Shown here: piece by piece, positions 1 through 9,157 of the stretch
How positions within the stretch are numbered: position 1 is the first letter of the stretch
Layout: each line of letters starts with the position of its first letter
Origin: Hydromonas duriensis
Lineage (GTDB): Bacteria; Pseudomonadota; Gammaproteobacteria; Burkholderiales; Burkholderiaceae
DNA: 64,000 nucleotides
Assembly (NCBI RefSeq): GCF_004363775.1
Contig: NZ_SNZE01000006.1
Location: 46,632-110,631, forward strand
Reading direction: 5' to 3'
Position numbers and translations under genes: made by a program
Notes under the pieces: generated by a model
The model's input: only the letters and a program-made list of their open reading frames with translations
What the model was told of the DNA's origin: nothing
Databases searched by the model: none

Positions 1-2
1 CT

Positions 3-344
3 TTACCATCGCTGTCTGGGCATAATGGTGATGCTGACTTCGCTTCCGATATTGAACGTGGCAAGAATGTGCTCATCAGCCAAAGGTTTTGGTACTTTGG
101 CACAGGCAATGAATATAAAGTGGTATTGCCTGATGATATCGATATTATCCCAGCTCGGAACCACAGGTCAAAAACAAATCACGGCTTCAGGGATAAATTT
201 GAAGACTTTATTGTAAAAAAAATGGATGAACTTAAAATAAGCGGATACGGAAAACACGGAAATCCAAAGCCCCCACCAACTCATAAAGCCAATCAAAACA
301 GTTGCACGCAATGTCAAAGCAAACCTAAAAAAACGCGCTGTTGA
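3..344 (+). CDS. C-terminal part of a probable Nmad2-type (nucleotide modification-associated domain) protein
   Basis: The reading frame is open from the left edge and ends with TGA at 342-344, so only the last 113 residues are present and the start lies outside the window. The visible part contains the stretch NVLISQRFWYFG followed by a proline and an arginine/histidine segment (PARNHRSK) and ends in a Lys/Pro/Cys-rich tail with a CTQC pair. From memory this resembles the C-terminal half of the Nmad2 family, predicted by comparative genomics to be linked to modified nucleotides; no enzymatic reaction is established. The tail after about residue 85 looks low-complexity and may not belong to the conserved domain. 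The family call is tentative; that it is the end of a real gene is more likely. Confidence 0.4.
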   Translation, partial: LPSLSGHNGDADFASDIERGKNVLISQRFWYFGTGNEYKVVLPDDIDIIPARNHRSKTNHGFRDKFEDFIVKKMDELKISGYGKHGNPKPPPTHKANQNSCTQCQSKPKKTRC

Positions 345-414
345 TTTAACAGAAAAGCAAACCAAAAAGTAGGCTTCTTTAAAAGCAGCCCCTTATTAAA
401 CAAACCGAGGATTT

Positions 415-1458
415 ATGCACTTCCAGTTTTACAACGATTATTCAGAAACCGCTCATCCTGCGTGCATGGCCGCTTTAGCACACGAACCCACACAACAGCT
501 CGCGGGTTATGGCTTGGATGACGTGAGCGCACAGGCGGCGGACGCCATCCGCGCGGTGTGCAAATCTCCAAAAGCCGCCGTGCATTTTGTCAGCGGCGGC
601 ACGCAGGCCAACTTGACGATGCTTGCGGCGATGCTGCGTCCTTTTGAAGCCATTATCGCGGCGCAGACTGGGCATATTTACAGCAACGAAACAGGCGCGA
701 TTGAGGCCACTGGGCATAAAATCATTGCCATGCCTGCCACTCAAGGCAAGCTGACACCTGCGAGCATCGAGGCGGCGGTCGCGGCGCATCCTTGGGAACA
801 CACCGTGCGGGCGCGGGTGGTCTTCATTTCGCAAGCGACTGAGTTGGGGACGGTGTATTCGCTCGCGGAGTTGCGTGCGTTGCGCGCTTGCTGTGATACG
901 CATGGCTTGTATTTGTACATGGATGGTGCGCGTTTAGGTGCGGCGTTGATGAGTCACGATGCGGATTGGGATTTAGCAGACATCGCTGCATTGGCCGATG
1001 TGTTTTATATCGGTGGCACAAAAAATGGGGCGGTGCTCGGCGAGGCGATTGTGATTGTTCATCCTGATTTGCAAGTTGATTTTCGTTATCACCTCAAGCA
1101 GCGCGGCGCTTTGCTCGCCAAGGGGCGGGTGGTGGGCAGTCAATTTTTGGCATTGTTCAGCAATGACTTGTTTCAATCGCTTGCGGCACATGCGAACGCT
1201 TGCGCAGAGCGGTTACAAAATGGCTTATTGGCAATGGGTGTTGCTTTTGAAACATTATCTTCAACTAACTTAATTTTCCCTACTTTACCGAATCATGCCG
1301 TTGAGCAACTACAACAACGTTATGGTTTTCATATTTGGAAAAAAGTATCGGATACACATCAAACCATTCGTTTGGTAACGTCATGGGCGACGCCTATGGA
1401 TAAAGTAGATGATTTTTTAAATGACACCCGCCTCGCGCTCGCTGAAGGAAACTCATGA
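415..1458 (+). CDS. Threonine aldolase / beta-eliminating lyase family PLP enzyme
   Basis: A 347-residue fold-type I PLP enzyme of the low-specificity threonine aldolase family, which cleaves L-threonine or allo-threonine to glycine and acetaldehyde. The N-terminus has the family pattern NDYSETAHP, a SGGTQANL segment that would hold the PLP phosphate, MDGARLG with the Asp that contacts the PLP pyridine nitrogen, and the Schiff-base lysine at residue 203 in YIGGTKNG. Length is typical. Its stop overlaps the start of the next gene (ATGA), so the two are probably translated together. The family also includes enzymes acting on other beta-hydroxy amino acids, so the substrate is not fixed by sequence. 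Cytoplasmic, no signal peptide. Confidence 0.85.
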   Translation: MHFQFYNDYSETAHPACMAALAHEPTQQLAGYGLDDVSAQAADAIRAVCKSPKAAVHFVSGGTQANLTMLAAMLRPFEAIIAAQTGHIYSNETGAIEATGHKIIAMPATQGKLTPASIEAAVAAHPWEHTVRARVVFISQATELGTVYSLAELRALRACCDTHGLYLYMDGARLGAALMSHDADWDLADIAALADVFYIGGTKNGAVLGEAIVIVHPDLQVDFRYHLKQRGALLAKGRVVGSQFLALFSNDLFQSLAAHANACAERLQNGLLAMGVAFETLSSTNLIFPTLPNHAVEQLQQRYGFHIWKKVSDTHQTIRLVTSWATPMDKVDDFLNDTRLALAEGNS

Positions 1459-2297
1459 GTTCAACTGTCCTTAATTATGCCATTGTGAATGTATTTGCAG
1501 AAACCGCATGGGGCGGCAACCCGCTCGCCATCGTGCCCAATGCCGACGCGTTAGACAGCACGACCATGCAATTGATTGCTCGACAATTTAACTTGTCTGA
1601 AACGGTGTTCATCAGCCACGCCGATACCGATGCGGCTCGGCTGCGCATCTTCACGCCCGACCATGAAATGCCATTCGCAGGTCACCCGACCATTGGGGCT
1701 GCTTGGTGGTTGCACACACACCATCATCTGCCCGACACGTTCAGCCTAAGCACCCAAGCAAAAACCGTTCAGATTACGCATGACGATGGCATTTATCGTT
1801 TACAAATTTCGGGTTACGAGAGCCAGCCCCCGTCATTGAGCAACGAGGGTTTGGCCGATGCTTTAAACATCTCAATGGCTGATTTGGGCGCACCCGCGCG
1901 TTGGATGAATTCGGGCACATGGCAACTCGTTGTTCCGTTAAACAGCGCAGAGGCCGTTCATCGCGTGCGCCCGCAGCTTGCGGCTTTAGTGGATGACACC
2001 GTCAGTGCGGCGCATTTAAATGTTTATGTGTGGCACGAGGTGGATAATCAAGTCACTTCGCGTTATTTTTTCAATATCGACAACGCTGTTTTAGAAGACC
2101 CTGGCACAGGCTCGGCGTGTTGCAACCTCGGGGCATGGGCGCATGAGGCGGGACGAGCACCGCTCGCATGGCACATCACTCAAGCGGAAAGCATCAACCG
2201 TCCAAATCATTTGTATCTCGAGGTCAATCACACGGGTGACATTACAGTGGGCGGGCGCGTCATGCCATTTTCCACAGGGCAATTGAACCTTCCATAA
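1455..2297 (+). CDS. PhzF family isomerase/epimerase
   Basis: A 280-residue member of the PhzF/YddE family, which has a diaminopimelate-epimerase-like double domain. The expected catalytic glutamate is E49 in FNLSETVF. Other family marks are GGNPLA near residue 20, PFAGHPTIGAAW around residue 75, and DPGTGSACCNLGAW in the second half. PhzF itself isomerises an intermediate of phenazine synthesis, but no phenazine genes are present here, and most family members have unknown substrates. Its ATG overlaps the stop of the threonine-aldolase-like gene by four bases (1455-1458), pointing to co-translation and possibly a shared amino acid-derived substrate; that link is inference. Confidence 0.85.
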   Translation: MSSTVLNYAIVNVFAETAWGGNPLAIVPNADALDSTTMQLIARQFNLSETVFISHADTDAARLRIFTPDHEMPFAGHPTIGAAWWLHTHHHLPDTFSLSTQAKTVQITHDDGIYRLQISGYESQPPSLSNEGLADALNISMADLGAPARWMNSGTWQLVVPLNSAEAVHRVRPQLAALVDDTVSAAHLNVYVWHEVDNQVTSRYFFNIDNAVLEDPGTGSACCNLGAWAHEAGRAPLAWHITQAESINRPNHLYLEVNHTGDITVGGRVMPFSTGQLNLP

Positions 2298-2385
2298 TTT
2301 TTATTCGCTCGATGTTTAGCTTCTTTTTTGGTGCAAGAAGACTGGAGAACATGAGCGAACCATCCTCACCTTTAACGTTGTTAAT

Positions 2386-3609
2386 ATGCACACTTCTTCA
2401 TCGACCCCGCGCCTCACATGGGCGCAGATAAAACGCGACCAATCAACCACCGCCCTAACTGCCGCGTTTATTGCAATTTTGGCAGGATATGGCGGGCCGC
2501 TCGCCATTGTCATCCAAGCCGCGCAAGCGGGACAGCTCAACGAAGCACAAACGACTTCGATGTTGTGGGCGTTGTGTTTTACTTTTGGTTTTGCGGGTTT
2601 TGTCTTGAGCTACGTGACTAAAGCACCGATTATCACGGCATGGAGCACGCCAGGGGCGGCCTTCCTCATTTCTGCATTACCGAACACGCCTTATCCAGAA
2701 GCCATTGCGGGCTTTGTGGTGGCGGGTGCAATCATCTTTTTAATTGGCATTTCGGGCGCGTTTGATTCGGTCATGCACCGCATACCCAAAACCATTGCAG
2801 CGGCTTTGCTTGCGGGGATTTTGTTTCGCTTTGGCATCAACACCTTCATGACACTTTCGACCGACACAACACTCATGCTGCTGATGCTGACCACGTACAT
2901 CATCGGCAAGCGTTTATTTGCGCGCTATGCCATTTTGGCGGTCTTGTTTGTCGGCTGCGTGTACGTCTTTGGTATCCAAGGTCACGCGGTTCCGCATGTG
3001 CCATTGCATGTCGCCCCCCCACTATGGACCACGCCAGAATTCACATTCAAAGCGTTGTTCAACATCGGCCTACCCCTCGCGTTAATCACGTTGACGGGTC
3101 AACAAATGACGGGCATTGCCGTGTTGCGCGCATCGGGCTTCAGTGCAGCACAAGCCCCTGCCAAACCCTTAATCAGCCTAACGGCTTTCCTGTCGCTGAT
3201 TAGCGCACCGTTTGGCAATTTTGGCATCAACCTCGCTGCTATTACCGCCGCGATTTGTACCGAAAAAGAGTGTCACCCCGACCCAAGCAAGCGATACATC
3301 GCAGGATTGTGGTGCGGCGTATTCAGCATGATGCTGGGTACATGCGCGGGCGTTTTGGTTTTATTTTTCTTAGGCCTGCCCAAGGTGCTCATCACCATAC
3401 TGGCTGGACTGGCCTTGCTCGGTGCAATTCTGAACAGCATCAGTAACGCCACTTCCACCCAACATTCGCCCAGTGAACGAGAAGCGGCTTTAATTACCTT
3501 TATGACCTGCGCTTCAGGCGTGACTTTGTTTGAGCTGGGCAGCGCATTCTGGGGCATCGTGTTCGGTTGCATCGCCCACGTTATATTGACTTACACAAAA
3601 AAATCATAA
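2386..3609 (+). CDS. BenE family benzoate/H+ symporter-like transporter
   Basis: A 407-residue very hydrophobic protein with about eleven to twelve membrane segments. The N-terminal stretch YGGPLAIVIQAAQAG and the segment ITAWSTPGAAFL followed by PYPEAIAGFVVAGAIIFLIG are typical of the BenE family, inner-membrane proteins described as benzoate:proton symporters. No benzoate catabolic genes (benABCD, catA) lie nearby, so the substrate here is open. It follows the PhzF-like gene by 88 bases on the same strand and could belong to the same transcript. No clear ribosome binding site was seen before the chosen ATG; an alternative start slightly downstream is possible. Confidence 0.8.
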   Translation: MHTSSSTPRLTWAQIKRDQSTTALTAAFIAILAGYGGPLAIVIQAAQAGQLNEAQTTSMLWALCFTFGFAGFVLSYVTKAPIITAWSTPGAAFLISALPNTPYPEAIAGFVVAGAIIFLIGISGAFDSVMHRIPKTIAAALLAGILFRFGINTFMTLSTDTTLMLLMLTTYIIGKRLFARYAILAVLFVGCVYVFGIQGHAVPHVPLHVAPPLWTTPEFTFKALFNIGLPLALITLTGQQMTGIAVLRASGFSAAQAPAKPLISLTAFLSLISAPFGNFGINLAAITAAICTEKECHPDPSKRYIAGLWCGVFSMMLGTCAGVLVLFFLGLPKVLITILAGLALLGAILNSISNATSTQHSPSEREAALITFMTCASGVTLFELGSAFWGIVFGCIAHVILTYTKKS

Positions 3610-3693
3610 ACTGCTGCCATCATGCAGCAAACCGATAAACATCGTTGCGTCAACCAAACGCATCATTGAGATGTTTTAGCCATTGAGTTGTTT

Positions 3694-3699
3694 TATAAT
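3694..3699 (+). promoter_or_regulatory. Possible -10 box upstream of the ppiC-like gene
   Basis: A perfect TATAAT lies 41 bases before the start codon at 3741. No good -35 element sits at the usual 17-base spacing (the nearest TTGAGA at 3666-3671 is 22 bases away), so this is a weak call. Confidence 0.35.
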
Positions 3700-3740
3700 G
3701 GCGAACGTAGGTCAAACCATACATTTTAAAAGGAAGTTAA

Positions 3741-4727
3741 ATGAGTAAGCTTTTGAAAAATTTGCTAATCGCCGCCTTGGTCGCACCGACCATCGCCATG
3801 GCACAACATGTGAATTTGGACAGCGTGGTCGCCACAGTGGCAGGTGAACCCATCACAGCACAAGAAGTACAAGAGCAAATCACCACCAACATTGGTATTC
3901 TTACCCAGCAAGCACAAGCCAGCAAAAAGAAATTAAATTTAACTAAAGCCCAAGAAGAAGAAATCAAACAAGACTCGTTTAACGAAGTCATCCAGAACCG
4001 TTTGATGGTTAATAAAGCGAAAAATTTAGGCATCAATATTTCTGACGCTGATGTGAACCAAGCACTGAACAACATTGCACAATCACAAGGTGCTACGCTC
4101 GAACAGTTCAAACAAAACGTCATCAAGCAAGGTGGCGAAAAAGGCTGGGCGGCATTGAACCGTGACTTGCGCACAGACATGATTAAAAGCGCCTTAATCA
4201 AACGCGAAGTCGAGGACAAAGTCACGGTGACTTCAGCAGAAGTGGACGCACTTTTAAGCAAACAAAAATTGGGCAAGGACAACCCCATCCCAAGCACCAA
4301 GGGCGTTGAAGCCAGCCATATTTTTGTCGCGGGCAACACCGCCGCCGCCAAGAAAAAAATTCAAGGCGCAAAAGCAAGACTTGATAAAGGCGACGCTTTT
4401 GAAACCGTTGCTCGTGAAGTCTCTGAAGACCCAAACACTTCTGTAAATGGCGGCAAAGTGCCCGTTATCACTTTTGACAATGGCGTTGACCCTGCGGTCA
4501 GAAAAGCGGTTGAAAATGTCAACAGCGGCACCACCACGGACATTGTCCCTACAAAAAATGGCTTCCACATTTTCAAAGTAGGTCAACCAACTGAATTGAC
4601 TTTCAGCCTGCAAGACCAAGAAAAAATGGCTCGCGCTGCGTTGATGGAGCAAAAGCTGCCAGCCGCGTATGACGCTTGGATGAGAAATTTAATGGAGTCA
4701 AGCAAAGACTTGGTGCAAATTAAATAA
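3741..4727 (+). CDS. Periplasmic PpiC/SurA-type peptidyl-prolyl isomerase
   Basis: A 328-residue secreted folding factor. Residues 1-21 form a signal peptide ending AMA before Gln. Residues 30-170 resemble the helical chaperone part of SurA-like proteins (Lys/Gln-rich helices). Residues 188-282 form a parvulin domain, with ASHIFV at its start, GGKVPVITFDNGVDPAV in the middle and TKNGFHIFKV at its end. Such proteins catalyse proline isomerisation and assist outer-membrane protein folding in the periplasm. It has a clear AAAGGAAG ribosome binding site at 3728-3735. It is shorter than SurA and has a single parvulin domain, so it is closer to the PpiC/PrsA-like group common in Burkholderiales. 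It stands alone between its own -10-like element and a strong terminator. Confidence 0.85.
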   Translation: MSKLLKNLLIAALVAPTIAMAQHVNLDSVVATVAGEPITAQEVQEQITTNIGILTQQAQASKKKLNLTKAQEEEIKQDSFNEVIQNRLMVNKAKNLGINISDADVNQALNNIAQSQGATLEQFKQNVIKQGGEKGWAALNRDLRTDMIKSALIKREVEDKVTVTSAEVDALLSKQKLGKDNPIPSTKGVEASHIFVAGNTAAAKKKIQGAKARLDKGDAFETVAREVSEDPNTSVNGGKVPVITFDNGVDPAVRKAVENVNSGTTTDIVPTKNGFHIFKVGQPTELTFSLQDQEKMARAALMEQKLPAAYDAWMRNLMESSKDLVQIK

Positions 4728-4757
4728 ACACATCAACGAACAGGCTCCACACAAAAA

Positions 4758-4787
4758 GCTGCATTGTCTTGGCAATGCAGCTTTTTT
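4758..4787 (+). terminator. Rho-independent terminator after the ppiC-like gene
   Basis: A 9-bp perfect stem (4758-4766 with 4773-4781, GCTGCATTG/CAATGCAGC), a 6-base loop and a run of six T. Confidence 0.85.
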
Positions 4788-4872
4788 ATGTCTCTTTTTT
4801 CACCTGTCCTTTCGCCTGTTTTGATTGCCTTTTAAACACGCCTTCACACAAGGCAAGTGGTAAAATACGCCA

Positions 4873-5904
4873 ATGAACGCGACCCCATCACTCCCATTGG
4901 CAATTACAACTGGCGAACCTGCAGGCATAGGTGCTGAAATCAGTTTACGCGCCGCCTCCGAATGGCTCAATCGCCCATCCCAAAACAACCACAGCCAAAC
5001 GCCCGTGGTCTTGGTTGGCGACCTAGATTTCTTAACACAGACAGCGCATGACCTATCGTTAAGTCTACAACTGCGCCGTTACGACCCGCTCAACGCGGCC
5101 ACTCCCAATACGCTGGATGTCGTCCACATCCCATTACACGCGCCTGTGACTTTAGGGCAGCTTAATGTGGCCAACGCACCTTACGTATTGAAATTGCTCG
5201 ACACGGCGGTGATGGGCATTACGAAACAATTTTTTTCAGGCATGGTCACCGCCCCAGTGCATAAAGGCATCATCAATGAGGCGGGCATTGCCTTTACAGG
5301 GCACACCGAATATTTAGCAGAGATGACCGAAACTGAACAAGTGGTCATGATGCTCGCGGGAGGGGATTTACGTGTGGCGTTAGCGACCACCCACTTGCCT
5401 TTGAGTCAAGTACCTGCGGCCATTACACAGCCATCTTTAGCCAAAACGCTTTCCATATTGTTAAATGATTTAACAAGTAAATTCAATCTTGCATCGCCAC
5501 GGGTATTGGTCACGGGACTTAACCCACACGCGGGCGAAAATGGTCACATGGGACGCGAAGAAATCGAGGTCATCACGCCCGTGATTCAACAGTTTCAAGC
5601 GCAAGGCCACGATGTGCGAGGCCCTTACCCTGCCGACACACTCTTTCAACCCCGTTACCTGCAAGACGCGGATGCCGTGTTAGCGATGTATCACGACCAA
5701 GGGCTGCCTGTGCTCAAATACGCCAGCTTTGGACAAGGCATCAACATCACTCTGGGTTTACCGCTCATTCGCACCTCGGTTGACCACGGCACGGCCTTAG
5801 ATTTGGCGGGCAAAAATCTCGCTCACTCGGGCAGCATGCTCGCCGCCATTCAATGCGCACACACCATGGTCTGCGCCCGCTCAAACACACAAGGAAACAT
5901 CTAA
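4873..5904 (+). CDS. pdxA: 4-hydroxythreonine-4-phosphate dehydrogenase PdxA
   Basis: A 343-residue enzyme that oxidises 4-phosphohydroxy-L-threonine with NAD+ on the DXP-dependent route to pyridoxal 5'-phosphate. Family marks are the start [12 protein letters not shown], the metal-site histidines in [11 protein letters not shown], in [11 protein letters not shown] and in [12 protein letters not shown], and the C-terminal [12 protein letters not shown] segment. It is slightly longer than the E. coli protein because of an insert near residue 35. The stop TAA shares its last A with the ATG of rsmA, a gene pair also seen in E. coli (pdxA-rsmA), so the assignment is firm and the two are translationally coupled. 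Confidence 0.95.
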   Translation: MNATPSLPLAITTGEPAGIGAEISLRAASEWLNRPSQNNHSQTPVVLVGDLDFLTQTAHDLSLSLQLRRYDPLNAATPNTLDVVHIPLHAPVTLGQLNVANAPYVLKLLDTAVMGITKQFFSGMVTAPVHKGIINEAGIAFTGHTEYLAEMTETEQVVMMLAGGDLRVALATTHLPLSQVPAAITQPSLAKTLSILLNDLTSKFNLASPRVLVTGLNPHAGENGHMGREEIEVITPVIQQFQAQGHDVRGPYPADTLFQPRYLQDADAVLAMYHDQGLPVLKYASFGQGINITLGLPLIRTSVDHGTALDLAGKNLAHSGSMLAAIQCAHTMVCARSNTQGNI

Positions 5905-6698
5905 TGTCTACCCACATTGCCCGCAAACGCTTTGGACAAAATTTTTTACATGATGATGGTGTCATTGCTGACATCGTGCGGGCGATAGACCCTCAAGCAA
6001 GTGACTGCCTGACGGAAATTGGGCCAGGTTTGGCGGCTTTGACCGCACCGTTGTTGGAGTACATGCCCCACATGCATGCTGTTGAGCTTGATCGTGATTT
6101 GGTGACTCGTTTGCAACAGCGTTTTAAACCCTCGCAACTCACGATTCACAGCACTGATGCGTTGAATTTTGATTTTTTAAGCATTCCCGCCGCAGAGACA
6201 GCGCAACGTAAAGTCGTGGGCAACCTGCCCTATAATATTTCCAGTCCACTGTTGTTTCACCTCGTCGAATTTGCACCCCACATTGACATGCAAGTGTTTA
6301 TGCTGCAAAAAGAAGTGATTGAGCGCATGGTTGCCTCGCCGAGTGATAAAGCATATGGTCGCTTATCGGTCATGTTGCAATATCGCTACGAGATGGAGCA
6401 CCTGTTTGACGTGCCACCGCACGCGTTCACCCCTGCACCCAAAGTCACTTCAGCGATTGTGCGCATGTACCCCAAGCCCGTGAGCGCGCGCCACGCGACT
6501 GATGAAAACCACTTGTCGAAATTAGTGGCTCAAGCCTTTAGCCAACGCCGAAAAATGTTGCGCAACACCCTAGGCGACATGGTGTCGCTCGACCAAATGG
6601 CCGCGTGTGACATTAAGCCCACCGCGCGGGCAGAAGAACTGTCGCTTGAGCAATTCGTACAACTTTCTAATTTTTTACTGGCTCATCCTGACCATTGA
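5904..6698 (+). CDS. rsmA: 16S rRNA (A1518/A1519-N6)-dimethyltransferase RsmA (KsgA)
   Basis: A 264-residue SAM-dependent methyltransferase that dimethylates two adjacent adenines in helix 45 of 16S rRNA late in 30S assembly. It begins [17 protein letters not shown], the usual family start, which fixes the start at 5904 even though the frame is open further upstream inside pdxA. The SAM-binding motif reads EIGPGLAALT (the second Gly of the usual GPGLGALT is Ala), and the target-adenine motif NLPYNISSPLL is intact. The C-terminal part contains the expected RRKMLRNTL segment. Its start overlaps the pdxA stop by one base, and its end nearly touches the downstream ATPase gene. Confidence 0.95.
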   Translation: MSTHIARKRFGQNFLHDDGVIADIVRAIDPQASDCLTEIGPGLAALTAPLLEYMPHMHAVELDRDLVTRLQQRFKPSQLTIHSTDALNFDFLSIPAAETAQRKVVGNLPYNISSPLLFHLVEFAPHIDMQVFMLQKEVIERMVASPSDKAYGRLSVMLQYRYEMEHLFDVPPHAFTPAPKVTSAIVRMYPKPVSARHATDENHLSKLVAQAFSQRRKMLRNTLGDMVSLDQMAACDIKPTARAEELSLEQFVQLSNFLLAHPDH

Positions 6699-6703
6699 AT
6701 ATT

Positions 6704-8929
6704 ATGACCCAACCTTCTGCACCGCACCGCCTGTCTGACATTCGCCTTCGCCTTGGCGGTGTGGCGTGTGTCGCTTGTACGGACTTAATCGAACGCGACT
6801 TACAGCATGTCGATGGTGTATACAACGCCCAAGCCAACTACACGTTACGACGCGCATTTTTACAACTAGACCCCACAAAAATCACAACAAACGATGTCAT
6901 CAAACGCATCGAAAAACTCGGTTACCACGCTTTTGAAGAGCAAGCCAACACCATCAGCGAGGCAGAGAAAAAACAACAACGCAGTGAGCTGTTTCGCCTA
7001 CTCGTGGCGATATTGCTCATGATGCAAAGCATGATGTTTATGTACCCTTTTTACGCCAGCAATGAAGCGGACATGGGTGCGGACATGGCTCATCTCATGA
7101 AATGGGCAAATTTTGCATTGACCCTGCCCGTCATGTTTTTTTGCGCCACACCGATTTTCAAAGGCGCGTGGGCAGAGATTCGCATGCGACAACTGGGCAT
7201 GGACACGCCCGTTGCATTCGCGCTCATGGTCGCCTTCATCGCCAGCGTCTACGCCACGATAACCAATGTCGGCCATGTGTATTACGACTCCATCACCATG
7301 TTTGTCGGATTTTTGCTGAGCGCACGATACATTCAATTTCGCGCCTTAAACAAAGCCGCGACTTACCTGAATGACGTGTTGCAACACAAACGTTTATACG
7401 CAGAAAAAGTCCGTAACTACCCCGCCGATAAAAACATTCAACTCACGCCCGCCGATGAGTTGGCAATGGATGACGTGGTTTTTATCGCCAGCGGTGAAAT
7501 CATTCCCGCCGATGCCATATTGATTGAAGGGCGCACCAGCTGCTCTCAAGCCCTGCTCACTGGCGAATCACAGCCAATTAACAAAGTCGTCGGCGATGCA
7601 CTACTCGCAGGCTCGACCAACATCGAACAAGGCATTTATGCCCGCATCACCGCCGCCCGCGGCGCAAGCGAACTCGACACCATTGAACGCCTTGCCCAAC
7701 AATCCGCCATGCACAAACCCGCGCTCGCTCGACTGGCCGAGCGCATGGCACGTTATTTTTTGTATGGGCTTTTAACCGTATGTGCCCTCTCTGCCGCATA
7801 CTGGCTGATGCACGACAGCAGCCGCATTGTGCCTGTCGTCGTTGCCATTCTCATCATCACTTGCCCATGTGCCCTTGCCCTCGCCGTACCCACGGTATTA
7901 ACCGCCGCAACCAGCGCGCTAGCGAAACATCATGTGCTTGTGATACAACCCCAAGCCTTGGAAAACCTAGCCAATGTGGATATGTATGCGTTTGACAAAA
8001 CAGGAACCCTCACCGAAGACGTACAAACGCTAGAACACATCGAACTGACCGATGCCGCCCGAGCGATTGATTTCTCAACGAATGACGCGCTACAAATCGC
8101 CGCCACTCTCGAAACCGCCTCACGTCACCCCATCGCCCTCGCCCTGCGCAAATCGTTACAAGAACTCAAGCTGCCCGAACGCATGAACGATGTTGAGGCC
8201 ATGAGCCTCATGGTCGGTCAAGGCGTCACTGGAACAATTTCAGGCTATAACTATCGCATCGGCAAACCTCGCTTCGCCGCCGAGCGCGACCTCGCAACGC
8301 ACGAATTACCCAAACACATCGAGGGCAAAAGTGTCGCCCTGCTCTGCTCCGATGGTGAATGTCTCGCGTGGTTCATTCTCAGCGACAAAACCCGCGCCAA
8401 TGCCACGAACTTAATCCAGCATTTACAGGCATCAGGCTGCCAAGTCGCACTGGTCAGCGGCGACAAAGCAGACGTCGTCATGCCATTCGCCGCGAGCTTA
8501 AACATCCAAGATGTGCATGCCAACGCCACCCCCGCCGACAAATTGGCACGCATCCAATCATGGCAAGCACAAGGCAAGATTATCGCCATGACAGGTGACG
8601 GCATCAACGATGCGCCCGTACTGCAACAAGCCAACGTCGCCATCGCCATGGGACACGGCAGCAGCTTAACGCAGATGCAAGCCGACCTCGTTATTCAATC
8701 AGGTGAGTTAAATGACGTATACGCCGCACACATCATCGCGCGGCGAACCAAACGGTTGATGCGGCAGAATCTCGCATGGGCGATGATGTATAATTTAATC
8801 GCCATTCCGCTTGCGGCCACTGGCAACGTCACGCCACTTATTGCCAGTATCGGCATGGCCGCCAGCTCCTTAGTTGTCGTCTCCAATGCTTTAAGGGTAT
8901 TGCGCCCCGTTCATCAATTAGGAAATTAA
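6704..8929 (+). CDS. ccoI: CcoI (FixI)-type copper-exporting P1B ATPase for cbb3 oxidase assembly
   Basis: A 741-residue P-type ATPase. One N-terminal heavy-metal-associated domain carries C22xxC25 in GVACVACTD. Eight membrane segments are expected, with the CPC metal-translocating motif in ITCPCALALAVPT, the phosphorylation site DKTGTLTED, the actuator motif LLTGES and the hinge MTGDGINDAPVL. This is the layout of FixI/CcoI, which loads copper for cytochrome cbb3 oxidase, and the next gene is ccoS, which settles this over a general CopA. I chose the ATG at 6704 over the TTG at 6695, five bases past the rsmA stop. No ccoNOQP genes occur in this window, so the oxidase itself must be elsewhere. 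Confidence 0.88.
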   Translation: MTQPSAPHRLSDIRLRLGGVACVACTDLIERDLQHVDGVYNAQANYTLRRAFLQLDPTKITTNDVIKRIEKLGYHAFEEQANTISEAEKKQQRSELFRLLVAILLMMQSMMFMYPFYASNEADMGADMAHLMKWANFALTLPVMFFCATPIFKGAWAEIRMRQLGMDTPVAFALMVAFIASVYATITNVGHVYYDSITMFVGFLLSARYIQFRALNKAATYLNDVLQHKRLYAEKVRNYPADKNIQLTPADELAMDDVVFIASGEIIPADAILIEGRTSCSQALLTGESQPINKVVGDALLAGSTNIEQGIYARITAARGASELDTIERLAQQSAMHKPALARLAERMARYFLYGLLTVCALSAAYWLMHDSSRIVPVVVAILIITCPCALALAVPTVLTAATSALAKHHVLVIQPQALENLANVDMYAFDKTGTLTEDVQTLEHIELTDAARAIDFSTNDALQIAATLETASRHPIALALRKSLQELKLPERMNDVEAMSLMVGQGVTGTISGYNYRIGKPRFAAERDLATHELPKHIEGKSVALLCSDGECLAWFILSDKTRANATNLIQHLQASGCQVALVSGDKADVVMPFAASLNIQDVHANATPADKLARIQSWQAQGKIIAMTGDGINDAPVLQQANVAIAMGHGSSLTQMQADLVIQSGELNDVYAAHIIARRTKRLMRQNLAWAMMYNLIAIPLAATGNVTPLIASIGMAASSLVVVSNALRVLRPVHQLGN

Positions 8930-9078
8930 TGGAAACCTTATATTTACTCATCCCATTGTCTGTTGTTTTGGTGTTCGTCATCATCTGGGGTTTATGGTGG
9001 GCGGTGCATCAAGGGCAATTTGACAAACTAGAAAAGCAAGGTCGCAGCATCTTTGAGGATGAAGACCAAACGGAATAA
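8929..9078 (+). CDS. ccoS: CcoS, cbb3-type cytochrome oxidase assembly protein
   Basis: A 49-residue single-pass membrane protein. It begins METLYLLIPLSVVLVFVII, followed by WGLWWAVHQGQFDKLEKQG and an acidic tail (FEDEDQTE). The pattern of one N-terminal membrane helix, then W-A-hydrophobic, GQFDDLE-like motif and acidic end is the CcoS family signature; CcoS is needed to put heme b and copper into the CcoN subunit. Its ATG shares one base with the stop of ccoI (TAATG at 8927-8931). It is easy to miss because it is so short. It is the last gene of the pdxA-rsmA-ccoI-ccoS run. Confidence 0.9.
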   Translation: METLYLLIPLSVVLVFVIIWGLWWAVHQGQFDKLEKQGRSIFEDEDQTE

Positions 9079-9101
9079 AACGGTTCAGCCTTTTGAATAT
9101 T

Positions 9102-9132
9102 AAAAAAAGCCAGTCAAATGACTGGCTTTTTT
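9102..9132. terminator. Bidirectional terminator between ccoS and ppsA
   Basis: Inverted repeat AGCCAGTC/GACTGGCT (9108-9115 with 9120-9127) with an A run on the left and a T run on the right, so it can stop both converging transcripts. Confidence 0.85.
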
Positions 9133-9157
9133 ATGAGGCAACCGCTTGTACAGTGGT

